Assembly: GCA_028281865.1 (NCBI GenBank)
Contig: JANQJB010000116.1
Coordinates: 60,537-124,536 of the forward strand
DNA length: 64,000 nt
DNA from: Marinagarivorans sp.
Lineage (GTDB): Bacteria; Pseudomonadota; Gammaproteobacteria; Pseudomonadales; Cellvibrionaceae
Direction: 5' to 3'
The position numbers and the translations under genes are program-made. Position 1 is the first letter of the stretch; every line of letters starts with the position of its first letter. Shown here one piece after another: positions 53,410-61,517 of the stretch. The notes under the pieces were generated by a model. That model was not told where the DNA came from, searched no databases, and saw nothing but the letters and a program-made list of their open reading frames with translations.

Positions 53410-53896
53410 TACTAATGCTAAAACGGATTAAAAACGAAACGTACTATTGTATAAAATTTGGTCTAATTCATTTGGATTCTATACTAAAGTGTCAAACTTT
53501 TACTAGGTAATAAAACATACAATTAATTAAAAATAATGGCATCGAGTTCATTTTTTCTGCTTAAAAAACTAACACTTTTGAATGAGATTTTGATAATGTA
53601 TCCGAACCTTTGCAAAAAAGGGCAGTTTTTGCCATTTATTGTAGGCATACGATCCAAATTTATCGGGCTGTTTGTTTAGTCTTTTTTTTGATTTGGGCCG
53701 TATCCAAACTTCCAGGCATTAGATTTTGGGGAAATATATTTCTGAGGCAGCGGTTATTTGTTCCAGAAATTAACCCGGCTCGCGCCGAAAGGTTTATTGC
53801 GATTGTCAATTGCCGGCGCTCTGCTGGTTGTAGTATCGATCATTGATCGAAAGCTATTGATCTAGTTAAAGTCGTATAGGTATTTAGGTTTAGAAA
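53410..53896. other. Intergenic region after nudE
   Basis: This is 487 bases, AT-rich in the first half. I see no credible gene, hairpin terminator or repeat. An ORF of 78 codons (53610-53846) lacks a ribosome site and protein-like features. The promoter of the small ORF at 53897 may lie here. Confidence 0.5.
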
Positions 53897-54106
53897 ATGA
53901 ATCAGGCTACTGCAACTTATATTCGCCCTTTTGGCTTGGCCACTCCTGAGCCCACGCTTGTTCGTCAGCAACTTGCACGTGAAATTATGTGTCTAGAAGG
54001 CCAGTTGGATCGCATGCGAACGCGTAACGATTTACTCGATTTTTCGACGCTTCAGACCTACGAGGATATGATTGCTAGCCGCAAGGAAATGCTTGAAAGC
54101 TTATAG
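53897..54106 (+). CDS. Small conserved-looking protein of unknown function
   Basis: The 69-residue product is soluble. The N-terminal 20 residues look loose and the rest is predicted helical (VRQQLAREIMCLEGQLDRMR, then a DFSTLQTYEDMIASRKEML segment), consistent with a short helical hairpin. AGGT lies about 8 bases before the ATG. Codon use is like its neighbours. It lies alone between nudE and gspA. I do not recognise a family. Confidence 0.55.
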   Translation: MNQATATYIRPFGLATPEPTLVRQQLAREIMCLEGQLDRMRTRNDLLDFSTLQTYEDMIASRKEMLESL

Positions 54107-54420
54107 GTTTCGCGACTCGGCGTGTTGGTCCGTTTCTAAGCGCAGCTGTTCGGGCTATCGATAGTCGCCGGTGTATTCTAACAGCCCACCCCCCATAGTT
54201 TTGCCCATCTTGTAATCGTTTTTAAGTGCAAACGTTTTATGCACGAGGCATTCGCTGTATCATCCCCTCTCTTAGCACACTGAATTGAATGTTCATATCT
54301 CGTCAAGTGCCCGGATTACTCGAATATAAATTTTAGGTCGGGCGAGCAGCCGTTGAGCGAAGTGAGCGGATTGCGGTCAAACTCTCACCGCTATTACTAA
54401 ACCTAGCAATTTGGGCCCTT
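54107..54420. other. Region upstream of gspA
   Basis: This is 314 bases without a gene. It should contain the gspA promoter; no good ribosome site precedes the gspA ATG and no repeat is evident. Confidence 0.45.
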
Positions 54421-56067
54421 ATGTACCACAGTTTTTTTGGCATTGACGATCAAGCTTTTTCAATCGCGGTCAACCCGCGTTACCTGTTTATGAGCTCCCA
54501 GCATAAGGAGGCTCTAGCGCATTTGATGTACGGTGTAAAAAGTGGCGGGTTTGTGATGTTGACGGGGGAAGTTGGTACTGGGAAAACGACAATCATTCGG
54601 GCCTTACTCGAGCAGTTACCAGACGAGACCGACGTGGCTATGGTGCTGAACCCGGCTGCTGATGCAGGTGATTTACTTTGCTCAATCTGCGATGAATTGA
54701 ATATTGCTTACCCATCAGACGAGCGCAACCTCAAGACTTTGACAGATAAACTACTGGCTTTTCTTGTTAAGAATCATGAGCGTGGGCACAAAACGATTGT
54801 TTTAGTGGACGAAGCTCAGCTATTGAAAGTTTCCACGCTCGAGCAAATACGTTTGTTGACTAACCTGGAAAGCAATACCGAAAAATTACTACAAATCATT
54901 CTTGTTGGTCAGCCGGAGCTCAACGAATTGTTGGCCAAGTCCGCTTTGCGGCAGCTTTCGCAAAGAATTACTGCCCGCTATCATTTGCGTCCCTTGAACG
55001 TTAGAGAAACCGCTTCCTATATTCGACATCGCTTGCGTGTGGCTGGCTTACCGTCTGGGCGCCAATTGTTCCCACCCAAAGTGGTTGAACGTATATTTGC
55101 ATTGAGTAACGGTATCCCGCGTGTCATAAATATTCTTTGTGATCGTACTTTGCTCGGTGCGTTTAGCAAAGAGAAAACCGAAGTGGATTTGCAGATTCTT
55201 AAACAGGCGTCGCAAGAGGTGCTTGCACACCAAAGCCCCGCTCAAAAAGCGTTGACCTACGATTGGAAAAACTTGCTCACTCCTCTGCATGTAGCATTCG
55301 CTTGCACGGTCGTCGCTCTTTTAGCCGTTGTTTGGTATGCGTTGGCGTTGCGAGCAGTGAAAAACGCGCAATTTGAGCCTAGGGTGGCGCCGGTTGTGCA
55401 ACAACAGTCTCAGCCTGAAAACTTAGCGGCTCAAACAGTCGAAGAAGAACCGAAGACATTGGCGCCGCCTGACTTATGGATTAAAAACAAGGATATCGCT
55501 TTAAGGGACTTGCTTGCCACAATAGGCGAGGCCGGTGATACGAGTATGTATCCCTGTTGGCGTGCCGAGCAGAAAGGCCTTAAATGTGAAACCTTAAATG
55601 TCGAGAATTGGCAGGAGTTTCGCGAAATTAATCGGCCGGCTGTACTTTATTTAAATACTCCTGAGCGCTTCGCCGCCTACACCACAATTATCGCGTTGGA
55701 TGATGAAGATGCGATCGTGATTGTCGATGGTGACAAACAGCAGGTTGCGCTTAGCAAACTAGGGCCGCTGTGGACCGGTGAGTTCACTTTTATGTGGCAC
55801 AAACCTCCAGAATTTGACGGGCCGGTCGGTGTTGGCTCCTCGGGCAAGTTAGTGCGTTGGGTAGCAGAGCGCTTTGCCAGTATTGACGGTCAACCACAGC
55901 CGCTGACAAATACGCGTTTTACGCGTGCCTTGGCGCAACGAGTCAAGCTTTTTCAGCGGCAGCAAGGTCTCACGGAAGACGGAGTGGTTGGTATGCAAAC
56001 ATTGTTACGTCTAAATGAGGCCACTAACGCGGATTTTCCTCTCGCTTCGCTGACTGGAGAGCTCTAG
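54421..56067 (+). CDS. gspA: GspA/ExeA-type AAA ATPase with peptidoglycan-binding domain
   Basis: The 548-residue product has a cytoplasmic AAA domain (about 1-270) with Walker A GEVGTGKTT (49-57) and Walker B TIVLVDEAQ, and starts with YHSFFGIDDQAFSIAVNP, the ExeA family opening. One membrane segment follows (about 289-309). The periplasmic part has a C39-peptidase-like region (about 350-465) and a C-terminal peptidoglycan-binding domain (VKLFQRQQGLTEDGVVGMQTL). GspA and GspB form an energy-coupled complex that helps place the type II secretin in the cell wall. The stop codon TAG is part of the CTAG end of a repeat element. Confidence 0.92.
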   Translation: MYHSFFGIDDQAFSIAVNPRYLFMSSQHKEALAHLMYGVKSGGFVMLTGEVGTGKTTIIRALLEQLPDETDVAMVLNPAADAGDLLCSICDELNIAYPSDERNLKTLTDKLLAFLVKNHERGHKTIVLVDEAQLLKVSTLEQIRLLTNLESNTEKLLQIILVGQPELNELLAKSALRQLSQRITARYHLRPLNVRETASYIRHRLRVAGLPSGRQLFPPKVVERIFALSNGIPRVINILCDRTLLGAFSKEKTEVDLQILKQASQEVLAHQSPAQKALTYDWKNLLTPLHVAFACTVVALLAVVWYALALRAVKNAQFEPRVAPVVQQQSQPENLAAQTVEEEPKTLAPPDLWIKNKDIALRDLLATIGEAGDTSMYPCWRAEQKGLKCETLNVENWQEFREINRPAVLYLNTPERFAAYTTIIALDDEDAIVIVDGDKQQVALSKLGPLWTGEFTFMWHKPPEFDGPVGVGSSGKLVRWVAERFASIDGQPQPLTNTRFTRALAQRVKLFQRQQGLTEDGVVGMQTLLRLNEATNADFPLASLTGEL

Positions 56068-56232
56068 GGCCTGTTAACACTAATTTGATAGGCACTGTTA
56101 TGTCTAAAAAGGCGCCAGTCTAGGCGCGAGGAGTGTAGTTTGATAATTTCAAATAAACGACGAGCAACAACGAGTGGCGTCTTTATAGGCGCTACCTGCA
56201 GTGCCTATCAAATTAGTGTTAACAGGCCCTAG
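56064..56232. mobile_element. MITE-like inverted-repeat element, copy A (169 bp)
   Basis: Outer arms 56064-56097 and 56199-56232 are perfect 34-bp inverted repeats beginning and ending with CTAG. Inner arms 56098-56117 and 56175-56194 pair at 14 of 20 positions as DNA, more if G-T pairs are allowed. The core is 56118-56174 (57 bases), the same length as in copy B. No transposase is encoded. The element exactly fills the gap between gspA and gspB: the gspA stop lies in its left end, and the gspB ATG starts 1 base after its right end. Confidence 0.85.
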
Positions 56233-56233
56233 A

Positions 56234-57091
56234 ATGTCGTTGATTCTCGACGCGCTAAATCGAGCGGATAAACAGCGTAAGCCGGTTAACGATGTACCGG
56301 ATTTGTTAGATTCTGTAGATGATGAGGGTGAAGAAAAACCGGCCCCGAAGCTTCTTGTTGCTGTTATAGCGCTGCTTTCTTTTACCGTCGTTTTGCTGGT
56401 TGTCTTGTTAATGAATACTTCGGCAGAGAAGGATGAAAAGCAGATTGTTAGCGTGGACGAGGATTTTAAACAAGTAGAGCAAGCTGATCTGCTTGTCCAG
56501 AAGCCCGCTAAAAGTGATTTAAGCGTTTCACCGGATCCGGATTCCGGTTCTAGTCAAATCATTAAAAAAATAACGCCATTAAAAAAACCTATGAGCCCGA
56601 GTCCACCTGGATCGGAGGAGGCGATTAGTAGTCTGTATCAGCAGTCTCGTGCAGTGCCAAATAACGTTGCGCGCGAAACAACAAAACAGGAAACCGACCC
56701 AGGTTTAGCTGAACGTGCGCGTCAAGCCTTTGAAGAAAACGCGGAAAACCAGCAATATCAGCAGGCATTGCTTAAACAACTAGTGCAAGCCACAGAAAAA
56801 AAAACCGATGCGCGGCAGTCCCTTGGTTTAGCATCATATAGCGATGTTCCGTATCTGCATGAACTTGCCGAATCAAGGCAATCTAGTATTCCCAGTATCA
56901 ACTATGCGAATCATATTTATTCTGATAAGGGTGGTGCTGTGCAACTAAACGGGAAAATGTATAAGCCCGGTACTAGAATTCATGCGGATATTACTCTTGA
57001 GTCTATAGTCTCCGATGGTATTGTTCTGAATTATAAGAACGAGTTTCGCTTTAAGTTATCCGCGTTAAATAGCTGGGTGAATGTGCAGTAG
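56234..57091 (+). CDS. gspB: GspB, type II secretion accessory membrane protein
   Basis: The 285-residue product starts MSLILDALNRADKQRK, the conserved GspB/ExeB opening. One membrane segment (about 38-58) follows. After a Pro/Ser-rich periplasmic spacer, the C-terminal T2SSB domain (about 215-285) includes INYANHIYSD, VQLNGKMYKPGTRIHADITLE and FRFKLSALNSWVNVQ. It partners GspA. The frame extends 11 codons upstream into the repeat element but has no better start. The nearest SD-like bases (CAGG at 56223-56226) belong to the repeat. Confidence 0.9.
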   Translation: MSLILDALNRADKQRKPVNDVPDLLDSVDDEGEEKPAPKLLVAVIALLSFTVVLLVVLLMNTSAEKDEKQIVSVDEDFKQVEQADLLVQKPAKSDLSVSPDPDSGSSQIIKKITPLKKPMSPSPPGSEEAISSLYQQSRAVPNNVARETTKQETDPGLAERARQAFEENAENQQYQQALLKQLVQATEKKTDARQSLGLASYSDVPYLHELAESRQSSIPSINYANHIYSDKGGAVQLNGKMYKPGTRIHADITLESIVSDGIVLNYKNEFRFKLSALNSWVNVQ

Positions 57092-57281
57092 TCCCGAGTC
57101 GCCGGTATTTTTCCTTGAATCTGTCTTGTATAAATCGATCGCCAACTGGAATACTCACGGTAAAAAAAAACAACAATAAACATTGTTGATAGGAAATAAT
57201 TTTCGCTATCGGCCTGTTATCTGTTGTTAATTGCCTGTACAGCGTCATTGAGTGCATGACGCGTTAAATTTTTCGGACAAC

Positions 57282-57456
57282 GTCATCCCGTGCTTGACAC
57301 GGGATCCAGGAAGTAAGCCGAAAGGGTTAATGAACTGGAGAAGCGATTCGGGAAATGAATTCGGTTTTGGAAAAAGGCATTGCCTTCAGAGGCAAACCCA
57401 GAGTAATTTGGTCTTTATTCTCAGGTCGCTGGATCCCGTGTCAAGCACGGGATGAC
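57282..57456. repeat. REP-like element with 28-bp perfect inverted ends
   Basis: Arms 57282-57309 (starts GTCATCCCGTGCTTGACA) and 57429-57456 (ends AAGCACGGGATGAC) are perfect inverted repeats of 28 bases around 119 bases of unique-looking sequence. Each arm contains its own short dyad (CCCGTG ... CACGGG). This end sequence is of the kind dispersed in many proteobacterial genomes and translates as the well-known spurious CLTRDP peptide. Confidence 0.85.
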
Positions 57457-57589
57457 GGTGGAGTAAATTGGATGACGGTGGAGTAAATTGGATGACGATG
57501 GAGTGAACTGAATGACGCTGCAGTGAACGCGATGATATTGGAGTGAATGGGGTGATATTGGAGTAAACGGGATGATGGTGAAGTAAATA
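57450..57589 (+). repeat. Seven tandem 20-bp repeats
   Basis: The unit is approximately GGATGACGGTGGAGTAAATT, seven copies of exactly 20 bases. The first two copies are identical and divergence increases to the right (GATGAC becomes GATGAT, GTAAATT becomes GTAAATA). The first unit begins inside the right arm of the inverted repeat (GGATGAC), suggesting the array grew from the end of that element. A further decayed unit may follow to about 57610. Confidence 0.88.
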
Positions 57590-57648
57590 GTAAGTAGATG
57601 GTGCAATGGTAATTAGATGGAGAAAATGGTGATTATGAGGTTTCGTGA

Positions 57649-58227
57649 GTGCTGCTAGTTATCGACAACTACGATTCGTTTACTTACAACGTTGTTCAGT
57701 ATTTTATCGAGTTGGGAGCGGACGTTCGTGTAGAGAAAAACGATGCAATAAGCGTAGCGCAAATTTATTCGTTAAACCCATCGCACATTGTCATATCACC
57801 GGGGCCCTGTTCACCGCGAGAAGCGGGAATATCTCAGGATGTTGTGGCAGAGTTTTCCGGCAAGATACCCTTGTTAGGTGTTTGTCTCGGGCATCAAACC
57901 ATTGCAGCTGTTTTTGGCGCAAAAATAGTTAGAGCAGACAAAGCTGTGCATGGCAAAACCTCGGCAGTGCATCATTCGGGCAAGGGTGTATTTCGTGGTA
58001 TACCGGCACCCGTGCGCATGACGCGATATCATTCTCTTGTAGTCGACCAAAATACCTTGCCGGCGGAACTCGAAGTGACTGCTTGGACAGAAAATGGCGA
58101 TGGGATGATGCATAATATTATGGGACTGCGTCATCGGGAATATGCGCTTGAAGGCGTGCAATTTCATCCGGAATCCGTATTGAGCGAAGCGGGGCATAAA
58201 CTTTTTAACAATTTTTTGTCACAGTGA
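57649..58227 (+). CDS. trpG: Anthranilate synthase glutamine amidotransferase subunit
   Basis: The 192-residue product is a class I glutamine amidotransferase. Cys79 (GVCLGHQ) is the nucleophile, and His173 and Glu175 ([10 protein letters not shown]) complete the triad. The start [14 protein letters not shown] is typical. It supplies ammonia to TrpE, which is not in this window, as expected where trpE is unlinked; it may also serve aminodeoxychorismate synthase (PabA role). Start is GTG with GAGG 8 bases upstream. trpD follows. Confidence 0.95.
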   Translation: MLLVIDNYDSFTYNVVQYFIELGADVRVEKNDAISVAQIYSLNPSHIVISPGPCSPREAGISQDVVAEFSGKIPLLGVCLGHQTIAAVFGAKIVRADKAVHGKTSAVHHSGKGVFRGIPAPVRMTRYHSLVVDQNTLPAELEVTAWTENGDGMMHNIMGLRHREYALEGVQFHPESVLSEAGHKLFNNFLSQ

Positions 58228-58284
58228 ACCTTTAATATTAAAGTGAGCTGCAACATTGAAAAAACGATTGAGCGAATTGCCTCT

Positions 58285-58291
58285 GGGAGGG
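58285..58291 (+). promoter_or_regulatory. Ribosome binding site that sets the trpD start
   Basis: GGGAGGG lies 3-5 bases before the TTG at 58295. It favours that codon over the TTG at 58256 in the same frame. Confidence 0.65.
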
Positions 58292-58294
58292 CAC

Positions 58295-59320
58295 TTGGAT
58301 ATAAAAAAAGCGATAGCGACGTTAGTTGAGCAAAAAAATTTAACTCGTGACGAGATGAAGGCCGTCATGCATGAAGTGATGACTGGCGTTGCAACTCCTG
58401 CGCAAATTGGAGGCTTCCTAATTGCCCTGAGAATGAAAGGTGAAACCATTGATGAAGTCTCCGGTGCAGTAGAGGTGATGCGTGAATTAGCTACACCGGT
58501 AGAAATTGATACGACAAATCTCGTTGATACCTGCGGTACGGGAGGAGATGGCGCACAACTATTTAATGTTTCAACAGCAAGTGCCTTTGTTGTTGCGGCA
58601 GCAGGTGGCAAAGTTGCGAAACATGGTAACCGATCGATTACCAGTTCAACCGGCAGTGCCGATGTTTTGGAGGCCGCCGGTGTTAATTTAAATATTTCAC
58701 CGCACCAGGTTGCGCGAGCAGTGGAAAGCATTGGTGTCGGTTTTATGTTTGCGCAAACTCACCACAGTGCGATGAAAAATGCAATTGGTCCGCGTAAGGA
58801 ATTGGGCTTGCGCACAATATTCAATATGCTTGGCCCAATGACAAACCCTGCTGGAGCTAAGCGTCAGGTCATTGGCGTTTATGATAAAAAGTTGTGTCGA
58901 CCGATGGCAGAGGTGTTGGCGAATCTTAATAGTGAACATGTTATGGTTGTTCACTCTGAAGACGGCTTGGATGAAATTTCTATAGCGGCAACTACTTATG
59001 CCGCTGAAATGAAAAATGGCGAAATTAGTGAATATGAGATTTATCCGCGTAGTTACGGCATTGATTACGCAGATTTGAGCGGGCTTGCGGTTGAATCGGC
59101 AGAGGAATCTCTAGCGTTAATTGAAGATGCATTGGGTAAACGCGCGACTGAAAACGGGAAAAAGGCATCTGCGCTAATTGCGATAAATGCGGGTGCTGCT
59201 ATTTATTGCGCAGGTTTGACATCATCTATGAGTGATGGCGTGAAGATGGCGGAGGATGCGATAGCGACGGGAATGGCGCGTGAGAAACTTAAGCAGTTGG
59301 CGGAGTTTTCGCAGGTTTAG
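58295..59320 (+). CDS. trpD: Anthranilate phosphoribosyltransferase
   Basis: The product, 341 residues from the TTG at 58295, begins MDIKKAIATLVEQKNLTRDEM as in other TrpD proteins. Landmarks are DTCGTGGDGAQLFNVST, KHGNRSITSSTGSADVLEAAG, FMFAQTHHSAMKNAIGPRKELG and MLGPMTNPAGA. It transfers phosphoribose from PRPP to anthranilate in tryptophan synthesis. An upstream TTG at 58256 would add 13 unlikely residues. A 168-bp inverted-repeat element lies between it and trpC, separating two normally adjacent genes by 231 bases. Confidence 0.94.
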   Translation: MDIKKAIATLVEQKNLTRDEMKAVMHEVMTGVATPAQIGGFLIALRMKGETIDEVSGAVEVMRELATPVEIDTTNLVDTCGTGGDGAQLFNVSTASAFVVAAAGGKVAKHGNRSITSSTGSADVLEAAGVNLNISPHQVARAVESIGVGFMFAQTHHSAMKNAIGPRKELGLRTIFNMLGPMTNPAGAKRQVIGVYDKKLCRPMAEVLANLNSEHVMVVHSEDGLDEISIAATTYAAEMKNGEISEYEIYPRSYGIDYADLSGLAVESAEESLALIEDALGKRATENGKKASALIAINAGAAIYCAGLTSSMSDGVKMAEDAIATGMAREKLKQLAEFSQV

Positions 59321-59366
59321 TTCTTGTCGGTTTTGTTTTGTGTTTTTAATTTATATAGGGCCGGCC

Positions 59367-59534
59367 GATAATCGTGGATGCAAAGGGTTGTTTTAGGAAC
59401 GCCGTAAATACTTCCTTGTAGGCTCCGGCGCCGACGCACTGGGAATTGCTCCTGCATTTCCAGTATTTCCTCCATCCGTGGAGGTCATCCTGTCGGCTAC
59501 GCTCCTAAAACAACCCTTTGCATCCACGATTATC
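59367..59534. repeat. 168-bp inverted-repeat element between trpD and trpC
   Basis: Arms 59367-59398 (starts GATAATCGTGGATGCAAAGG) and 59503-59534 are perfect 32-bp inverted repeats. The interior is GC-richer and includes GGCTCCGGCGCC and the dyad CCTCCATCCGTGGAGG. No ORF. It differs from the CTAG elements and from the REP-like element. As RNA it would form a long hairpin ending 17 bases before the trpC start. Confidence 0.85.
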
Positions 59535-59551
59535 TACTTCAGTTTATTTGA

Positions 59552-60367
59552 TTGAGTGTGTTTAAAGTGAAAGATGATACTCCGACAATTTTAAAAAAGA
59601 TTTTACTTCGCAAAGAGCAAGAAGTTGTAGAACGACGTGCACTTGTATCTGCATCTGAATTGGAAAATCGTATTCGTGATTTGTCTGCGCCTCGCGGTTT
59701 TGTTAATGCGCTCACTGAAAAAATTGACCAGAGAAAAAACGCTGTTATAGCAGAAATTAAAAAGGCATCGCCGAGTAAAGGTGTAATACGAGAAGATTTT
59801 GATCCAGTAGCGATCGCTAAATCATACGAAAAAAATGGTGCGAGTTGTTTGTCGGTTTTAACGGATATTGATTTTTTTCAAGGTGCTGATGAATATTTAC
59901 AGCGGGCAAGGGCTGCGGTTTCTATACCGGTTATTCGCAAAGATTTTATCGTGGATGCTTATCAAGTGACAGAAGCGCGGGCTATTGGGGCGGACTGTAT
60001 TTTATTAATAGTTGCTGCACTGGAAAAGAGCCAATTACATGATTTTTACCAGCAGGCGAGTGAGATTGGGCTAGATGTTTTGGTAGAGGTCCACAATGCG
60101 GAAGAGCTGGCACTGACTTTAGATCTTGATACCAAGTTAATTGGTATTAACAATCGCAATTTACATACTTTTAATGTTTCACTCGATACTACTTTCGAAT
60201 TGCTTGGCTCGATTCCGGCGGATAAATACGTTATTACTGAGAGTGGTATACTAGAAAAAACAGATGTAGCTCAAATGCATAATAATAGTGTCTATGGGTT
60301 TTTGGTTGGTGAATCCTTTATGCGAGCGGGTGATCCTGGTGGAAAATTAGCGGAACTGTTCTTTTAA
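59552..60367 (+). CDS. trpC: Indole-3-glycerol phosphate synthase
   Basis: The product is up to 271 residues, a single TIM barrel with [19 protein letters not shown] (catalytic Lys), [42 protein letters not shown] and ITESGI. It converts carboxyphenylamino-deoxyribulose phosphate to indole glycerol phosphate. The start is uncertain: a TTG at 59552 or GTGs at 59558 and 59567 are possible, and conserved similarity begins at PTILKKIL. No TrpF is fused. It is the last gene of the interrupted trpGDC set and converges on the Kelch gene. Confidence 0.94.
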   Translation: MSVFKVKDDTPTILKKILLRKEQEVVERRALVSASELENRIRDLSAPRGFVNALTEKIDQRKNAVIAEIKKASPSKGVIREDFDPVAIAKSYEKNGASCLSVLTDIDFFQGADEYLQRARAAVSIPVIRKDFIVDAYQVTEARAIGADCILLIVAALEKSQLHDFYQQASEIGLDVLVEVHNAEELALTLDLDTKLIGINNRNLHTFNVSLDTTFELLGSIPADKYVITESGILEKTDVAQMHNNSVYGFLVGESFMRAGDPGGKLAELFF

Positions 60368-60471
60368 CTTGATAAGTGCCAATTTTTAAAACGAGTTTTC
60401 AGGAGTTTCCTATAAAATATCATGACAAAAAATTATCGACACAAAAGCTATCACTGTTACTAGAGCTGCTC

Positions 60472-61488
60472 TTAATTTTGCTGTAAATAATTTTTGTCTA
60501 ACTTGACACTTTCAATCGAATTGAGTTCCGGCCTACCACCGCGATTACCGGAACCACAACATGTCCATAGATGTTTATTAAAAACAAATGCACCGGTGCC
60601 ATGGCGGCCGCGGGCAAGAGGTGCTAGCGTTTCCCATCGAGAATTTTTTATGTTGTAAGCTTCTACAGTATTGTGTGCAATTTTCTGTTTGCTCTCCCCC
60701 CCAATAACCAATAAATGGTTTTGATATGCAACGTTTGATGCACCCGCGCGAGCGGTGGGGATATTGACTTTGTTTGGCAGAGTTGACCAGGAATCGTTTT
60801 TGAAATCATAAACGTCAACTTCCGATGTTACTAAATCGAAAACATGTCCCGTCGATTTTGATGTTTTTCGCCCTCCAGCGGCAAAAAGTTTTCCGTCAAT
60901 AACAACCGCTTGGAAATGGTCACGCACACGAGGAGCATCTGCCAGAGTTTTCCATTCTCCGGTTTTAGGGTTGTATTCATCCAGCCAATTGACGTTGCCC
61001 GACCAATGGCCGATTTGAATGCCGGCTACTAAATAGATTTTGTCGTTGTATAAAGCGACGCCGGCGCCGCCTCGACGGCGATTTTTAGGAATTTCATCGC
61101 CAATAATCCAGACATCTTTTTTCGGGTCGTAAATGATTACGTTTGCGACAGGGTCTTCTTTGGGAAATTTTCCCGTCATCGCACCTATCATATAAATTCT
61201 ATTTTTATATGCCACAGGCTGAAAATGGTGGATATTAAATGGGGGAGCGGCACCCTCAGTCCAACTGTTTGTTTTGGGATTATAAATACTGGTTTTTTCT
61301 CGTTTGCGGCCACCGAGTGCATAAAACTTGCCATTCACTTCAATAAATGCAGCCTCATGGCGCTTTTCTGCTTTTCCTTCGACTTCACTAATTTTCCAAG
61401 CTGGTTGAGCGTGAGCAACCAAACATATCATGCTCGTCGCAATGAAAAATGTAAAAACTTGGCAGGCGCGAACAGGAAAGCGAGTCAT
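60472..61488 (-). CDS. Exported Kelch-repeat beta-propeller protein
   Basis: The 338-residue product has a signal peptide (cleavage near AHA|QPAWK) and about six Kelch repeats, each with a GG pair and spaced Tyr/Trp, for example YALGGRKREKTSIYNPKTNSW, YLVAGIQIGHW, FAAGGRKTSK and LVIGGESKQK. I chose the ATG at 61488 because GGTGA lies 5 bases before it; a GTG three codons upstream is in frame. Kelch propellers bind proteins or sugars; some bacterial ones are sialic-acid mutarotases, but key residues cannot be checked here. It lies 29 bases after the SulP gene and is probably cotranscribed. Confidence 0.88.
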   Translation of the reverse strand: MTRFPVRACQVFTFFIATSMICLVAHAQPAWKISEVEGKAEKRHEAAFIEVNGKFYALGGRKREKTSIYNPKTNSWTEGAAPPFNIHHFQPVAYKNRIYMIGAMTGKFPKEDPVANVIIYDPKKDVWIIGDEIPKNRRRGGAGVALYNDKIYLVAGIQIGHWSGNVNWLDEYNPKTGEWKTLADAPRVRDHFQAVVIDGKLFAAGGRKTSKSTGHVFDLVTSEVDVYDFKNDSWSTLPNKVNIPTARAGASNVAYQNHLLVIGGESKQKIAHNTVEAYNIKNSRWETLAPLARGRHGTGAFVFNKHLWTCCGSGNRGGRPELNSIESVKLDKNYLQQN

Positions 61489-61517
61489 TGATGTCACCGA
61501 TTTTGAGTATACGAGTG

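Larger units (their letters stand above)
57092..57648. other. gspB-trpG intergenic region with repeats
   Basis: This is 557 bases without a gene. The left part (57092-57281) is AT-rich and featureless. It is followed by a REP-like inverted repeat (57282-57456) and a 20-bp tandem array (57450-57589), then a short trpG leader containing the ribosome site. Confidence 0.7.

Noticed and set aside
53610..53846. 78-codon ORF after nudE
   Set aside because: It has a TTG start without a ribosome site, an unconvincing composition and no operon context.
57092..57589. CRISPR array interpretation of the 20-bp tandem repeats
   Set aside because: The units are contiguous without spacers and no cas genes are present.
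57421..57606. 61-codon minus-strand ORF with CLTRDP
   Set aside because: It is the translation of the REP-like arm and the 20-bp tandem units, a known kind of spurious ORF.
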